Assembly: GCA_022592445.1 (NCBI GenBank)
Contig: JABYQR010000203.1
Coordinates: 18,885 to 82,884, forward strand
Source of the DNA: Cytidiella melzeri
Taxonomy: Eukaryota > Basidiomycota > Agaricomycetes > Polyporales > Irpicaceae
Reading direction: 5' to 3'
DNA length: 64,000 bases
Shown here: one piece after another, positions 22,979 to 31,590 of the stretch
How the letters are laid out: every line of letters starts with the position of its first letter
Position numbering within the stretch: position 1 is the first letter of the stretch
The notes under the pieces: generated by a model
What the model was told of the DNA's origin: nothing
Database searches by the model: none
Seen by the model: the letters and a program-made list of their open reading frames with translations, nothing else
Translations under genes and position numbers: made by a program

Positions 22979-23251
22979 ATGGTCAATCGCCGTATCAGCG
23001 ACAATCTCAAGAAGATTGCTTATAGTCTCTGGGCTGCTGGTTGGGACCAATACAACATCAGCAACGCTATTCAAGTCTCGACTGCCAGTCTCTACCACTG
23101 GCTCGACAACTTCTACAACTACGGCACGGTTTCAAAATCCCCCTCTCCTCTCCGCAGACGTCCTCGACTGATTGCTCGTGCTGTTCTGACAAAGATTCAT
23201 CTGCTACTGGAGGGAAATCCGGACACAAATCTGGATGAACTGGTCTGGTGA
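22979..23251 (+). pseudogene. N-terminal part of a second Tc1-type transposase (insertion host)
   Basis: The 90-residue reading frame begins MVNRRISDNLKKIAYSLW. It continues through a homeodomain-like HTH (ISNAIQVSTASLYHWLDNF) and a Pro/Arg linker to NPDTNLDELVW, where a TGA occurs. This is the standard opening of a basidiomycete Tc1/mariner family distinct from the transposase at 21742-22801. The two-gene element inserted at the TA just upstream, leaving six bases before this ATG. The rest of the gene appears to resume at 24531-24753 and 30165-30240. Confidence 0.78.
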
Positions 23252-23438
23252 CTTGCTCTTCATCTGACATCACAATTTCCGGGGCACGTCGGAATTGGTG
23301 CTGCCACAAGCCACAAGCCACATTGTGGCAGGCGAAGGTGCTTTTGGGCTTGCCAGGAGAAATACAAGTAAACAATGAGTATAAATGTGGAATTGTTTTT
23401 AAGAAATCTGAGGTGTTGTGACATATACAGTTCATAAC
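23252..23438. other. Decayed sequence following the host transposase fragment
   Basis: A few bases after the TGA could continue the Tc1 frame after a shift, but no further similarity is visible. No other feature is supported. Confidence 0.3.
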
Positions 23439-23770
23439 TGTTGGGGAGCAACTGCTGCTATACTGATAACCCTAACAAGGGAGGGAATATGGAAGAGGGT
23501 GGATCTCCAACAACAACAACAGGGTCAAAGTTGATGATGAGCAGGTGAGCAGGCACTGAGGCTGTATACTGGCAGTGCAAATGACAGAGTTAATAGGGTA
23601 TGCTACTAAGTTACATGCAGTCACACACCTAGTAGTGCAAATGACAGAGAGGTCAAGATGCAGAGCTAGAGAGAGTAAGGTCTACTATATATACTGTGTC
23701 TGCATGGTCTGTGCGCAAGTTCCCACACTAGGGACTCGAGTAACTGTGGGGCTGGAGTAACATTAGAACA
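23439..23770 (+). mobile_element. Solo LTR, family 3, copy 1
   Basis: The 332-bp block begins TGTTGGGGAGCAACTGC and ends TTAGAACA. ATAAC occurs on both sides (23434-23438 and 23771-23775). A second copy of equal length is at 48930-49263. TATATATAC near 23684 is a likely TATA box. Confidence 0.7.
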
Positions 23771-23779
23771 ATAACAGAC

Positions 23780-24529
23780 TGGCACAGATTTTCAATGTTT
23801 CTACAAGACTTGCCTTACCAGGCAACGGTATCATTGGGAATATTTAAGTGCTTATCTGGCATTCATCCAGCACTTATACGGCATTGGTTTAGGCGCTTAT
23901 TCCGGCGCTTATTCTCAGTGCCTATCAATTGATGCACTTATGCGCCCTCTGTCTCTGATGTGCTGATGCGCTCCTTTCCTTATCTGTGTATCACATGATA
24001 AGAACTCTCTGGAACCTTATAGAATCTTGTGGAACCTTGTGGAACTTTGAGAAACCTTGTGGAACCTTCTCGAACCTTCTAGAATCTTCTGCAACCTTGT
24101 GGAACCTTGAGGAACATGCTGGAACTATGATGACATAGTGTAGAACATTCTTGTAGATGATGTCATAGTTCTTAGAACCTTCTGGAAAAGTCTAGCCTTG
24201 GGACTGGGTCATGGGGTCAGGTCATGGGGACAAGTGCTATTGGTTGATTATTGAAGTGGCACCACTAGGGCATAGGGCATGCTTAGTAAGGTAGATTACT
24301 TTGCTTACTCATGTAGGTGGTAGGGGTCTTAGAATAAATCCTGGGGTCCTCCCCTTCATGTATATATAGAGGCACTCCTGAGGGCATATCCCCTCAGTCT
24401 TATCCACTCTGTTGATCAAGGACTACTCAGTACTCTCTGTACTTTGCTCACCACATCTCCCACACTCTATCTCACTCTATCCCCTCAAGTTTGACAACTT
24501 ATCTGGTGAGTAGTAACCTTACCGTTACA
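23780..24529 (+). mobile_element. Solo LTR, family 1, copy 2
   Basis: It aligns from CACAGATTTT to the terminal GTTACA with the LTR at 9625-10321, including the TATATATAG box and the LTR-end segment. The flanks (CAGAC and ACTCC) do not match, so it may result from recombination between copies. Many CG steps of copy 1 are CA or TG here. Confidence 0.75.
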
Positions 24530-24530
24530 A

Positions 24531-24753
24531 CTCCTATGTGTTCTTTAATTTCATTGCTGAGGATGTGGTACGTCCAAGTGTTTATAACCATTCCCTGTGT
24601 GTGCTGACATTTACAGTGGCCTGATGAGCGCAGTGTTCTGGTACTTGACAACTGCCAACTACACCATAACAATGCTCTTGCAAATCTCATCACCGCTGCA
24701 GGTAAGCTTTGCCTCCATGGCAGACCTATATTGACCAACAAATCATATAGGAT
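24531..24753 (+). pseudogene. Tc1-type transposase, C-terminal half, part 1
   Basis: An exon ending FFNFIAEDV is followed by a 49-bp intron (GTACGT to ACAG). The second-Asp segment DERSVLVLDNCQLHHNNALA then leads to LITAA and a second intron whose acceptor is at 24749-24750. Immediately after GGATG the coding sequence is cut by a solo LTR. It resumes after the second GGATG at 30160. With 22979-23251 it probably formed one host gene. Confidence 0.8.
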
Positions 24754-25060
24754 GTGTAACAAGCATGCACACTTTTTCCTTTCTTTTCCTTTTATTTTTG
24801 TTATCCTATCTTCTCAATTTCCTTATCTTATCTTATCGATGGTACATGGCTACTGCATGTGATCAAGTGCATGTGACAGACTGGTCACATGATCATAGAA
24901 GGTGCTGGAACATTGTGGAACATTGTAGAACATCGCACCATAGCACATCATACGTTCCCACGGCAGTGTTAGGAGTACAGACCCGGTACCAGGGGTCCTT
25001 GTCTGAGATGTATATAAACCCACCCTGTAGCTCCCTAAAGACCTCAGATTCTACCTCCTG

Positions 25061-25396
25061 TGTTGTTAATCCAAGGTCCACCGTGTGATGCGCCAATGCG
25101 CTCATCAATGATTGGCCGCGCCTTCCGCCTAATGCCGTATGTTTCCGTTTCATCATTTCTATTTGTATTGGTACGTTCCGTTACGGTATTTCTATATTCT
25201 ACACGCATAAGCTTCTTTCTATTATCCCGCTCTCCAATTCATTCCGCAGACCCGCTCATAATGACTTAACCACCACCTTCCCACTTATTACTTTATTCTG
25301 ACTTTCCGCTTTTGGTAAAATATATAAAAACCATGTAATAGTTTTAGTTTGAATTTTATCATCTCATCGTGTGCACTCGCCCTGCTCTTTACAACA
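25061..25396 (+). repeat. 5' LTR of the copia element
   Basis: It runs from TGTTGTTAATCC to CTTTACAACA. A TATATAAAAA box near 25320 marks the likely U3 promoter. Confidence 0.95.
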
Positions 25397-25408
25397 GGTT
25401 ATGAGCCC
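25397..25408 (+). other. Primer-binding site, initiator tRNA-Met anticodon-arm type
   Basis: GGTTATGAGCCC directly follows the LTR. It is complementary to the GGGCTCATAACC anticodon arm of eukaryotic initiator tRNA-Met. This suggests priming by an internally cleaved half-tRNA, as known for copia-type elements. Confidence 0.75.
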
Positions 25409-25538
25409 CGAGCTCTGAAACGCACACTCTATCTCTTTAAAATCTTGATTTGATCACTCGTTCTCGAACTCAGGCAACAATACGTCGGCATTACGCCCTT
25501 AGGCCGCATTCCATCATAAATCTTCCTACTCCGACATT

Positions 25539-28500
25539 ATGTCAACCTCTACCACCGAAGGCTCTGGATCCTATCGTATCGATCCACTTCGAGGCGCCGA
25601 TAATTATATTACATGGCGCGTTCAGATCTCCGACATACTCACTGATATGGGTTTACTAGAGTACGTCAATGGAGAAAATACACAACCGACTGATAAAGCC
25701 TTGCAAGCCGATTGGACGAAGAAGGATCGCAAGGCGCTTACCATTATTCGCCTTCGAGTATCTAACGATATGATGGCGCACGTCGTCTCCGCCGAGACTT
25801 CCAAGGATGCGTTTGATGCGCTGTCCAATGTTTCCAATAACGAGGGAGCTGTTGCTCTCATTACTCTACGCCGCCGCTTTTTCAGATACATAATTGCCGA
25901 TGGTGCAAGTCTCGAAGAGGAAATTCGCAAGATCAAGGGTCTCTGGCAGGAAATTAACCTCATTCAGAAAACCAAGATCTCCGACAACGAATTAGCATCC
26001 GTCATTCTGACGGCGCTACCATCATCTTGGGACCCCCTTGTCTCATCTATTACACTCGATAATAATCTCACATTGGCAAATCTTACGGGACGTATTCTAC
26101 AGGAAGAGGAACGACGAAAGGACCGCGTAACCTCTGATACGGCGTTATACGCCAACAGGCCGAAGAAATCTAAATTTAGGAAAGGTGTTTTCTGCCACGG
26201 CTGTGGCCGAGAAGGTCACATCAAGCCCGAGTGTCGGGACGAGGAAAAGAAGGGAAACGGTCAGAAGTCTGGAAAGAAGGAAAAGAAGGGTGATAATGGA
26301 AAGAAACATGGCAAAGGGCATGGACGGAAGGAACATTCCAACGTTGCCACCGAGGAAACTCCAAAGGAAGAACCTGATGAGTACAACTTCCTAATGGAGG
26401 AAGAAGACTGTTTACTCGTCTCCCAAGCTGCCTGGATTGGTGATACCGGATCAACTTCACACGTTGTGAATGACCAATCACTATTCATTACTTTCTCCCC
26501 AGGCGCTAGCTCCATCCACGGCGTCGGAAATTGTCCTACTTTCGGACGCGGTAACGTCCGCGTTAATTTTATCACCAATAAGGGACCAGTCGCCGTCACC
26601 CTTCGAGATGCAATTTTTGCTCCAACAATGAAATATAACCTTATCTCTCTTGGTCAACTCACTGCGGCAGGCCTTTCTTACGAAGGACACAACAATTCTC
26701 TCGTCATCAAAGACGGCTCCCGTACCATCGGACACGGAACTAAATCCGGTAACCTGTATGAGATGCAGATCGAGCCAATCAGAAATGTTGCGTTAGCCGC
26801 CGTTGCTAGCCGCTCTTGGTATGAGTGGCACTGCGCGCTTGGTCACATCAACAAGACTCAATTGAAGTCACTATACGACTCTGGTCTAGCCACCGGCATG
26901 GAAGTCGACAAATCATCGTCATTGGACTTCACGTGCGAATCATGTATTCAAGCCAAGCACTCCCGCGCCCCGTTCGCGAAGGTTACATCACGAAAGGTTA
27001 GCGCAATCGGGGAGCTAATCTTCTCCGATATCTGGGGCCCCGCCTCAGTGACATCCATTCAGGGTCATCGCTACACCATCACGTGGACCGATTTCTTTTC
27101 GCGTTTCACGTGGGTGGCATTCATGAAGGACCGAGATGAAACCCACGAAAAATTTAAGGAGCTAGACGTCATGCTGGAAAATCAGTTGAGTTGCCACATC
27201 AAAGCTATTCGTGTTGACAACGCCAGGGAATATACCCTGGGACGCACAAAGACATACGCTAATCAACGCGGAATTGTGATCGAGCCCACCACTCCCTATA
27301 GTCCCGAACTGAATGGGATATCGGAGCGCCTTAATCGCACGCTGATCGAACATGCCCGTGCCATGTTGATCGCTTTCCGGCTCCCGAAATTTCTATGGGA
27401 GGAAGCCATGGCCTATGCCGCATTTCTCAAAAATCGCTCACCGACCCGAGCTTTGGAGAGTTACACGCCTTATCAGGCATTATGGAAGAAGAAACCAGAC
27501 CTATCTGGGATTCACACTTTTGGGACGCCATGTTGGGTGCGTCTGAATTTGCGCACTTCTAAATTAAACGCACAATCCATCAAACGTATCTTCATTGGGA
27601 TACGCGAGGGAACGACTGGCTGGCGCTACTACGTACCTGAGAACCGAAGCGTATTGACCTCTAGGGAGGTTATTTTTCTTCGAGGCGCTAGTCTCCCCGC
27701 TCCGGTCATCGAGACCGATTCTAGCCTTGAGGGGGAGCAGACACAGCCAATGCCGGCAATCAATCAGCAAACTCCGGCACCGGCCGAAAGCAAGTCTGAA
27801 TCAGTCCCACCTATTGCTAAGACTATTGAACCACGCCGTTCTACTCGTTCGACTACTCGAATTGATTACATGAAACTCAATGACGGTACGCAAAAGACCC
27901 TTCGCGCATTAACCCCGAAGGCCAAGGGTGCGAGAGCGAGCAAAGTTCAAGCCGAAACCACTCCGTCGGCTCAGGGGGAGATTGAATTGGAAATGGAACA
28001 GCCGCCCGCTCAGGATCAGGCTAACTGGTGTTTCACCTCAGAAGCCTCGGACGTACCCCGAACTGTGGAAGAGGCGAAAGCGCGCCCCGACTGGGCCGAA
28101 TGGAAAGCCGCTATGGAGAAAGAGAAAGATCAATTGGATAAGCTCAAAACTTACGTTCTAGAACCCTTACCTGCGGGCCGCAAAGCCGTTGGCTGCCGCT
28201 GGGTTTTTGCTATCAAACGTGACGCTGATGGGAATATTGTCAAGTACAAGGCGAGACTTGTCGCACAAGGCTTCTCGCAGATTCCCGGTCAAGATTTTTT
28301 TGATACTCATTCTCCCGTCATTCGCCTCGAGACACTTCGTGCCCTAGTTGCGCTCGCATGCCAACTTGGGTTAGTCCTCCATCAAATTGATGTCATCGGT
28401 GCATATCTCAACTCTCCGCTGGAGGAGACCATTTACATGCGCCAAATTCCTGGTTTTGAAGACGGAACCAACCTTGTGCTCCGTCTGCTCAAGGCGCTTT

Positions 28501-29636
28501 ACGGACTCAAACAGTCAGCCCGTGCCTGGAAAGTCAAACTCGACTATGTCGTCGTGAATAAACTTCATCTCACTAGATGCGAATCCGATCCGTGCCTATA
28601 CTACCACAAATCAGGCACAGAAGTTGTCCTCTTAGGAACACATGTCGACGACTGCCTTCTAGGAGCACCCAATGACGCCGTCGCGAATAGGCGTAAAGCC
28701 GAAATCCGCGCGCATTTTCCTATTACAGACTTAGGTCGCGCATCTTTTTTCGTCGGGATACAAATCTCACAAACATCTGATCATGCCATCACGATCTCTC
28801 AGGAACGTTACGTGGATACAATCCTTACCCGTTTTGGTATGGAAAACTGTAACGCCGTTTCCACCCCGCTTGATCCCAGCGTCGTACTGGCGCCCGCTTC
28901 TGATGGAGAAGAACTCCTCACGGACATACCGTATCAGGCCGCTATTGGTTCCTTGATGTACGCTGCCGTAGGAACTCGTCCGGATATCGCATTCGCCGTC
29001 CAGACACTAAGTCAATTCAATGTTGCCCATACCGCTACTCATTGGACCGCAGTCAAGCACGTCCTACGCTACCTTAAGGGTACACGCTCATACGTTATTC
29101 GTTATGCTAAGGACACCGCCCAAGACTTCATCGTCTCAGGCTATAGTGACGCAGATTGGGGCCAATCCCGCATTGATCGCCGATCAATCTCAGGCTATGC
29201 TTTCTTCATCGGAAAAGGCTTGGTCAGCTGGAGTTCGAAGAAACAGAATACAGTTGCACTTTCAACAATGGAAGCCGAATATGTTGCACTCGCTCACGCT
29301 GCCAAAGAAGCCCTTTGGCTGAAATCTCTTGTCACCGAACTCGACCGGAAACCAACTACTGCTATACAGATCTCCACAGACAATCTTGCTGCTATCTCCT
29401 TTTCACACGATCAACAATTTCACGCGCGATCGAAGCACATTGATATTCGCCACCATTTCGTCCGGGAACTCGTCACCAGCGGAATTATCAAGATCCCGCA
29501 CTGTGCCTCCGAAGACAACGCTGCCGACATTTTCACGAAGGCACTTTCTCGCATTACGCATCAGAAACAACTCGCGCTCCTCAAGCTCGCTACTTCGTTG
29601 AGGGGGAGTGTTGTTAATCCAAGGTCCACCGTGTGA
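25539..29636 (+). CDS. Copia Gag-Pol polyprotein
   Basis: A single ORF of 1365 residues starts at the first ATG after the leader. Gag of the UBN2/retrotran_gag_2 type fills about residues 1-215, followed by a CCHC knuckle CHGCGREGHIKPEC (about 218-231). The aspartic protease has WIGDTGSTSHV (about 300). The integrase zinc finger has WHCALGH and CESCIQAK (about 431-470). The integrase core shows Asp in FSDIWGP, Asp in VDNAREY and Glu in ISERLNRT (about 497, 560, 596). Reverse transcriptase starts near 884, with FDTHSPVIRLETLR, LYGLKQSARAW and a THVDD catalytic motif (about 1035). RNase H has SDADWG, MEAEYVAL and STDNLAA (about 1200-1285). It makes virus-like particles and a cDNA copy for integration. 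The ORF runs 28 bases into the right LTR. No motif is missing. Confidence 0.97.
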   Translation: MSTSTTEGSGSYRIDPLRGADNYITWRVQISDILTDMGLLEYVNGENTQPTDKALQADWTKKDRKALTIIRLRVSNDMMAHVVSAETSKDAFDALSNVSNNEGAVALITLRRRFFRYIIADGASLEEEIRKIKGLWQEINLIQKTKISDNELASVILTALPSSWDPLVSSITLDNNLTLANLTGRILQEEERRKDRVTSDTALYANRPKKSKFRKGVFCHGCGREGHIKPECRDEEKKGNGQKSGKKEKKGDNGKKHGKGHGRKEHSNVATEETPKEEPDEYNFLMEEEDCLLVSQAAWIGDTGSTSHVVNDQSLFITFSPGASSIHGVGNCPTFGRGNVRVNFITNKGPVAVTLRDAIFAPTMKYNLISLGQLTAAGLSYEGHNNSLVIKDGSRTIGHGTKSGNLYEMQIEPIRNVALAAVASRSWYEWHCALGHINKTQLKSLYDSGLATGMEVDKSSSLDFTCESCIQAKHSRAPFAKVTSRKVSAIGELIFSDIWGPASVTSIQGHRYTITWTDFFSRFTWVAFMKDRDETHEKFKELDVMLENQLSCHIKAIRVDNAREYTLGRTKTYANQRGIVIEPTTPYSPELNGISERLNRTLIEHARAMLIAFRLPKFLWEEAMAYAAFLKNRSPTRALESYTPYQALWKKKPDLSGIHTFGTPCWVRLNLRTSKLNAQSIKRIFIGIREGTTGWRYYVPENRSVLTSREVIFLRGASLPAPVIETDSSLEGEQTQPMPAINQQTPAPAESKSESVPPIAKTIEPRRSTRSTTRIDYMKLNDGTQKTLRALTPKAKGARASKVQAETTPSAQGEIELEMEQPPAQDQANWCFTSEASDVPRTVEEAKARPDWAEWKAAMEKEKDQLDKLKTYVLEPLPAGRKAVGCRWVFAIKRDADGNIVKYKARLVAQGFSQIPGQDFFDTHSPVIRLETLRALVALACQLGLVLHQIDVIGAYLNSPLEETIYMRQIPGFEDGTNLVLRLLKALYGLKQSARAWKVKLDYVVVNKLHLTRCESDPCLYYHKSGTEVVLLGTHVDDCLLGAPNDAVANRRKAEIRAHFPITDLGRASFFVGIQISQTSDHAITISQERYVDTILTRFGMENCNAVSTPLDPSVVLAPASDGEELLTDIPYQAAIGSLMYAAVGTRPDIAFAVQTLSQFNVAHTATHWTAVKHVLRYLKGTRSYVIRYAKDTAQDFIVSGYSDADWGQSRIDRRSISGYAFFIGKGLVSWSSKKQNTVALSTMEAEYVALAHAAKEALWLKSLVTELDRKPTTAIQISTDNLAAISFSHDQQFHARSKHIDIRHHFVRELVTSGIIKIPHCASEDNAADIFTKALSRITHQKQLALLKLATSLRGSVVNPRSTV
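29601..29608 (+). other. Polypurine tract
   Basis: AGGGGGAG abuts the first base of the right LTR and lies inside the coding frame, as is usual for plus-strand priming. Confidence 0.8.
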
Positions 29637-29944
29637 TGCGCCAATGCGCTCATCAATGATTGGCCGCGCCTTCCGCCTAATGCCGTATGTTTCCGTTTCA
29701 TCATTTCTATTTGTATTGGTACGTTCCGTTACGGTATTTCTATATTCTACACGCATAAGCTTCTTTCTATTATCCCGCTCTCCAATTCATTCCGCAGACC
29801 CGCTCATAATGACTTAACCACCACCTTCCCACTTATTACTTTATTCTGACTTTCCGCTTTTGGTAAAATATATAAAAACCATGTAATAGTTTTAGTTTGA
29901 ATTTTATCATCTCATCGTGTGCACTCGCCCTGCTCTTTACAACA
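29609..29944 (+). repeat. 3' LTR of the copia element
   Basis: By eye it is the same as the 5' LTR base for base and is followed by the TCCTG duplication. Confidence 0.95.
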
Positions 29945-30164
29945 TCCTGGTCTTTAGGTGACGTTCACCTTGTACTAGTCTCACCACTGTGCTAATATAT
30001 CCTAGTCTTTAGCTCATTGTCAGCTGTTCCCTCGTTGTCGTCTCTACCCCTTTCCTCATCATCATTACCCCTGTCGTCATTGTCCACGCGAGTTTGCTCG
30101 TCGTTCCTCCCCTATCGTCACTTCCTCGCTCTTCATAGAGTTTGGTTGTGTTCTTGACAGGATG

Positions 30165-30240
30165 CATCCTGTTATTCCTACCTCCGTATTCCCTGGATCT
30201 GAACCCAATCAAAGATCATTTAGTGCTTGTGAGTGTACTC
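30165..30240 (+). pseudogene. Tc1-type transposase, C-terminal half, part 2
   Basis: Directly after the GGATG duplication the frame reads CILLFLPPYSLDLNPIKDH. This is the third catalytic block of the same family as 24531-24753 (normally PPYSPDLNPIEES). The acidic residue is replaced by Lys-Asp and the frame then decays, so the host copy was probably already dead. Confidence 0.75.
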
Positions 30241-31205
30241 TAGCACTGCTCAGTTGGATTGCAATCACAATGGAATTTTGGTAAGTAGAGTACACAGCAG
30301 CCTTGCTCACAACAATGCTTTTCTTGGATAGTCTCCACATCCCAGATGTCTGGCTGGTTGTAGAGAATCCTACAGCAGCAGCATGATAACCTTGGAGGTG
30401 CACATTTAAACTTTGGACACTCCGCACAAAGGTCACGCACATCAATGCCACATTTGGTGAGGATTTCTGCCATCCCTTTAAACATGCCTGCTCGTGGATG
30501 ACTGGAAGGGTAGTAAAGAAACTGAGGATTGCCGTTGAAGTGACTATCTAATGTACAGACCCTGGTCTTGACCTGTTGTCTGTCTGGATGGCTTTTCTTG
30601 ATGTCTACATCAAAGATGGGGTTCCCTTCTTTAGTTGGGTGCATGGACATGCAACAGGCTGAGAGGGCATCAATGGGTTTCTTGAGGTGTGTAGTTGCAA
30701 TATTGAGTATGAATATGTACCTCATCCCGGGGTAGTGTTGCCAAAGACTACCCATGGCAAAGTTGAGCTGAGCAAGAATGTTCCCGTTGGTGAAGTAGCC
30801 ATCATGGTTCAGTTCTGCCTTCAACAAAACTTGTAACAACTCCCAGCCATCAGGGGATTACAGCCAGCTATAGTCAGAAGAAATGAATTCTGCAACCATC
30901 AACAATGCACCTTTGCCTTTATGACCAGAGATTGCCTTTTCTTAGTTATGAACCCATCTGACAATGTGCCGGCTGTGTGCGTAAAATGTTGATTCATCAT
31001 GAAACCAGTAGGTGACATGGGAGGTTTTAGGGTGAGAATAACTGTTACATTCCTGAAGAATGAAGAAGAATTGTTCCAGTGTGCTTCAGCACATTGATGC
31101 CTTTTCAGATGTGACCTTTTTGTCCCCCAAAGTGTGGGAATTTGATGGCAGAATACAGACAGTAGCAGTGTCAATAACAAAACAATGAATACAACTGATG
31201 GCATC
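30240..31205 (-). pseudogene. DDE-superfamily endonuclease (basidiomycete transposase), relic
   Basis: Reading leftward, a segment around 31010 reads FHDESTFYAH, the first catalytic block of this family. After stops comes a 199-residue frame (30839-30240) with ELNHDGYFTNGNILAQL, HPTKEGNPIFDVDIKK, a Cys-rich stretch (CAECPKFKCAPPRLSCCCCR) preceding ILYNQPD, and LPKFHCDCNPTEQC. The last corresponds to the YPKYHCELNFIE block that normally carries the catalytic Glu. The key asparagine-rich second block (normally FDNSQNH) reads LNIATTH. Stops and altered catalytic positions make it inactive. Confidence 0.72.
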
Positions 31206-31590
31206 ACACTGGCCTTGTTATCAGCCCTTTATAACTTTGTATCAGATCACTTTTGCAATCAAAACGCAGTTTTTGATTTTTACAGATTGCACATGGGTAC
31301 AAATCTGTACATATAATACACCATTGGATAGCCCTATCTTGTGGCAACATCCTGGTACAAACATCCTGTCAATTGAAGTGGAATTGAGCAAGTTATGGCC
31401 AGTCTACTGAAAAAGGTCACTCAGACTCAGATTTGAACTCCACTCTTGCTATGATGTCAAATTTCGGTCAAGTACATGTGCAGCAATCTAAATACATTGC
31501 TTGCTCTCTGAACAAGGATCACAATCAGAAGACATGCCACACATAGTATTGGCTCTGAGCAAGAGTTACCAGTACTTTGGAAGCTGACTA

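Larger units (their letters stand above)
25061..29944 (+). mobile_element. Intact Ty1/copia retrotransposon with target duplication
   Basis: The element has 336-bp LTRs (25061-25396 and 29609-29944) that look identical when read side by side. It carries one uninterrupted 1365-residue polyprotein, a primer-binding site directly after the left LTR and a purine tract directly before the right one. TCCTG occurs at 25056-25060 and 29945-29949. The domain order, integrase before reverse transcriptase, makes it copia-type. Everything needed for mobility in cis appears present, so it is the youngest insertion in this nest. Confidence 0.95.
24755..30159 (+). mobile_element. Solo LTR, family 2, split by the copia element
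   Basis: The outer LTR begins TGTAACAAGC at 24755 and ends TTCTTGACA at 30159. It is flanked by GGATG at 24750-24754 and 30160-30164. Its left part is 24755-25060 and its right part 29950-30159, about 516 bp when the copia insertion is removed. A TATATAAAC box lies near 25012. It interrupts the Tc1-type transposase exactly after a splice acceptor. Confidence 0.8.

Noticed and set aside
24530..24534. Target duplication for LTR family 1 copy 2
   Set aside because: The five bases on each side (CAGAC and ACTCC) differ, so no duplication is claimed.
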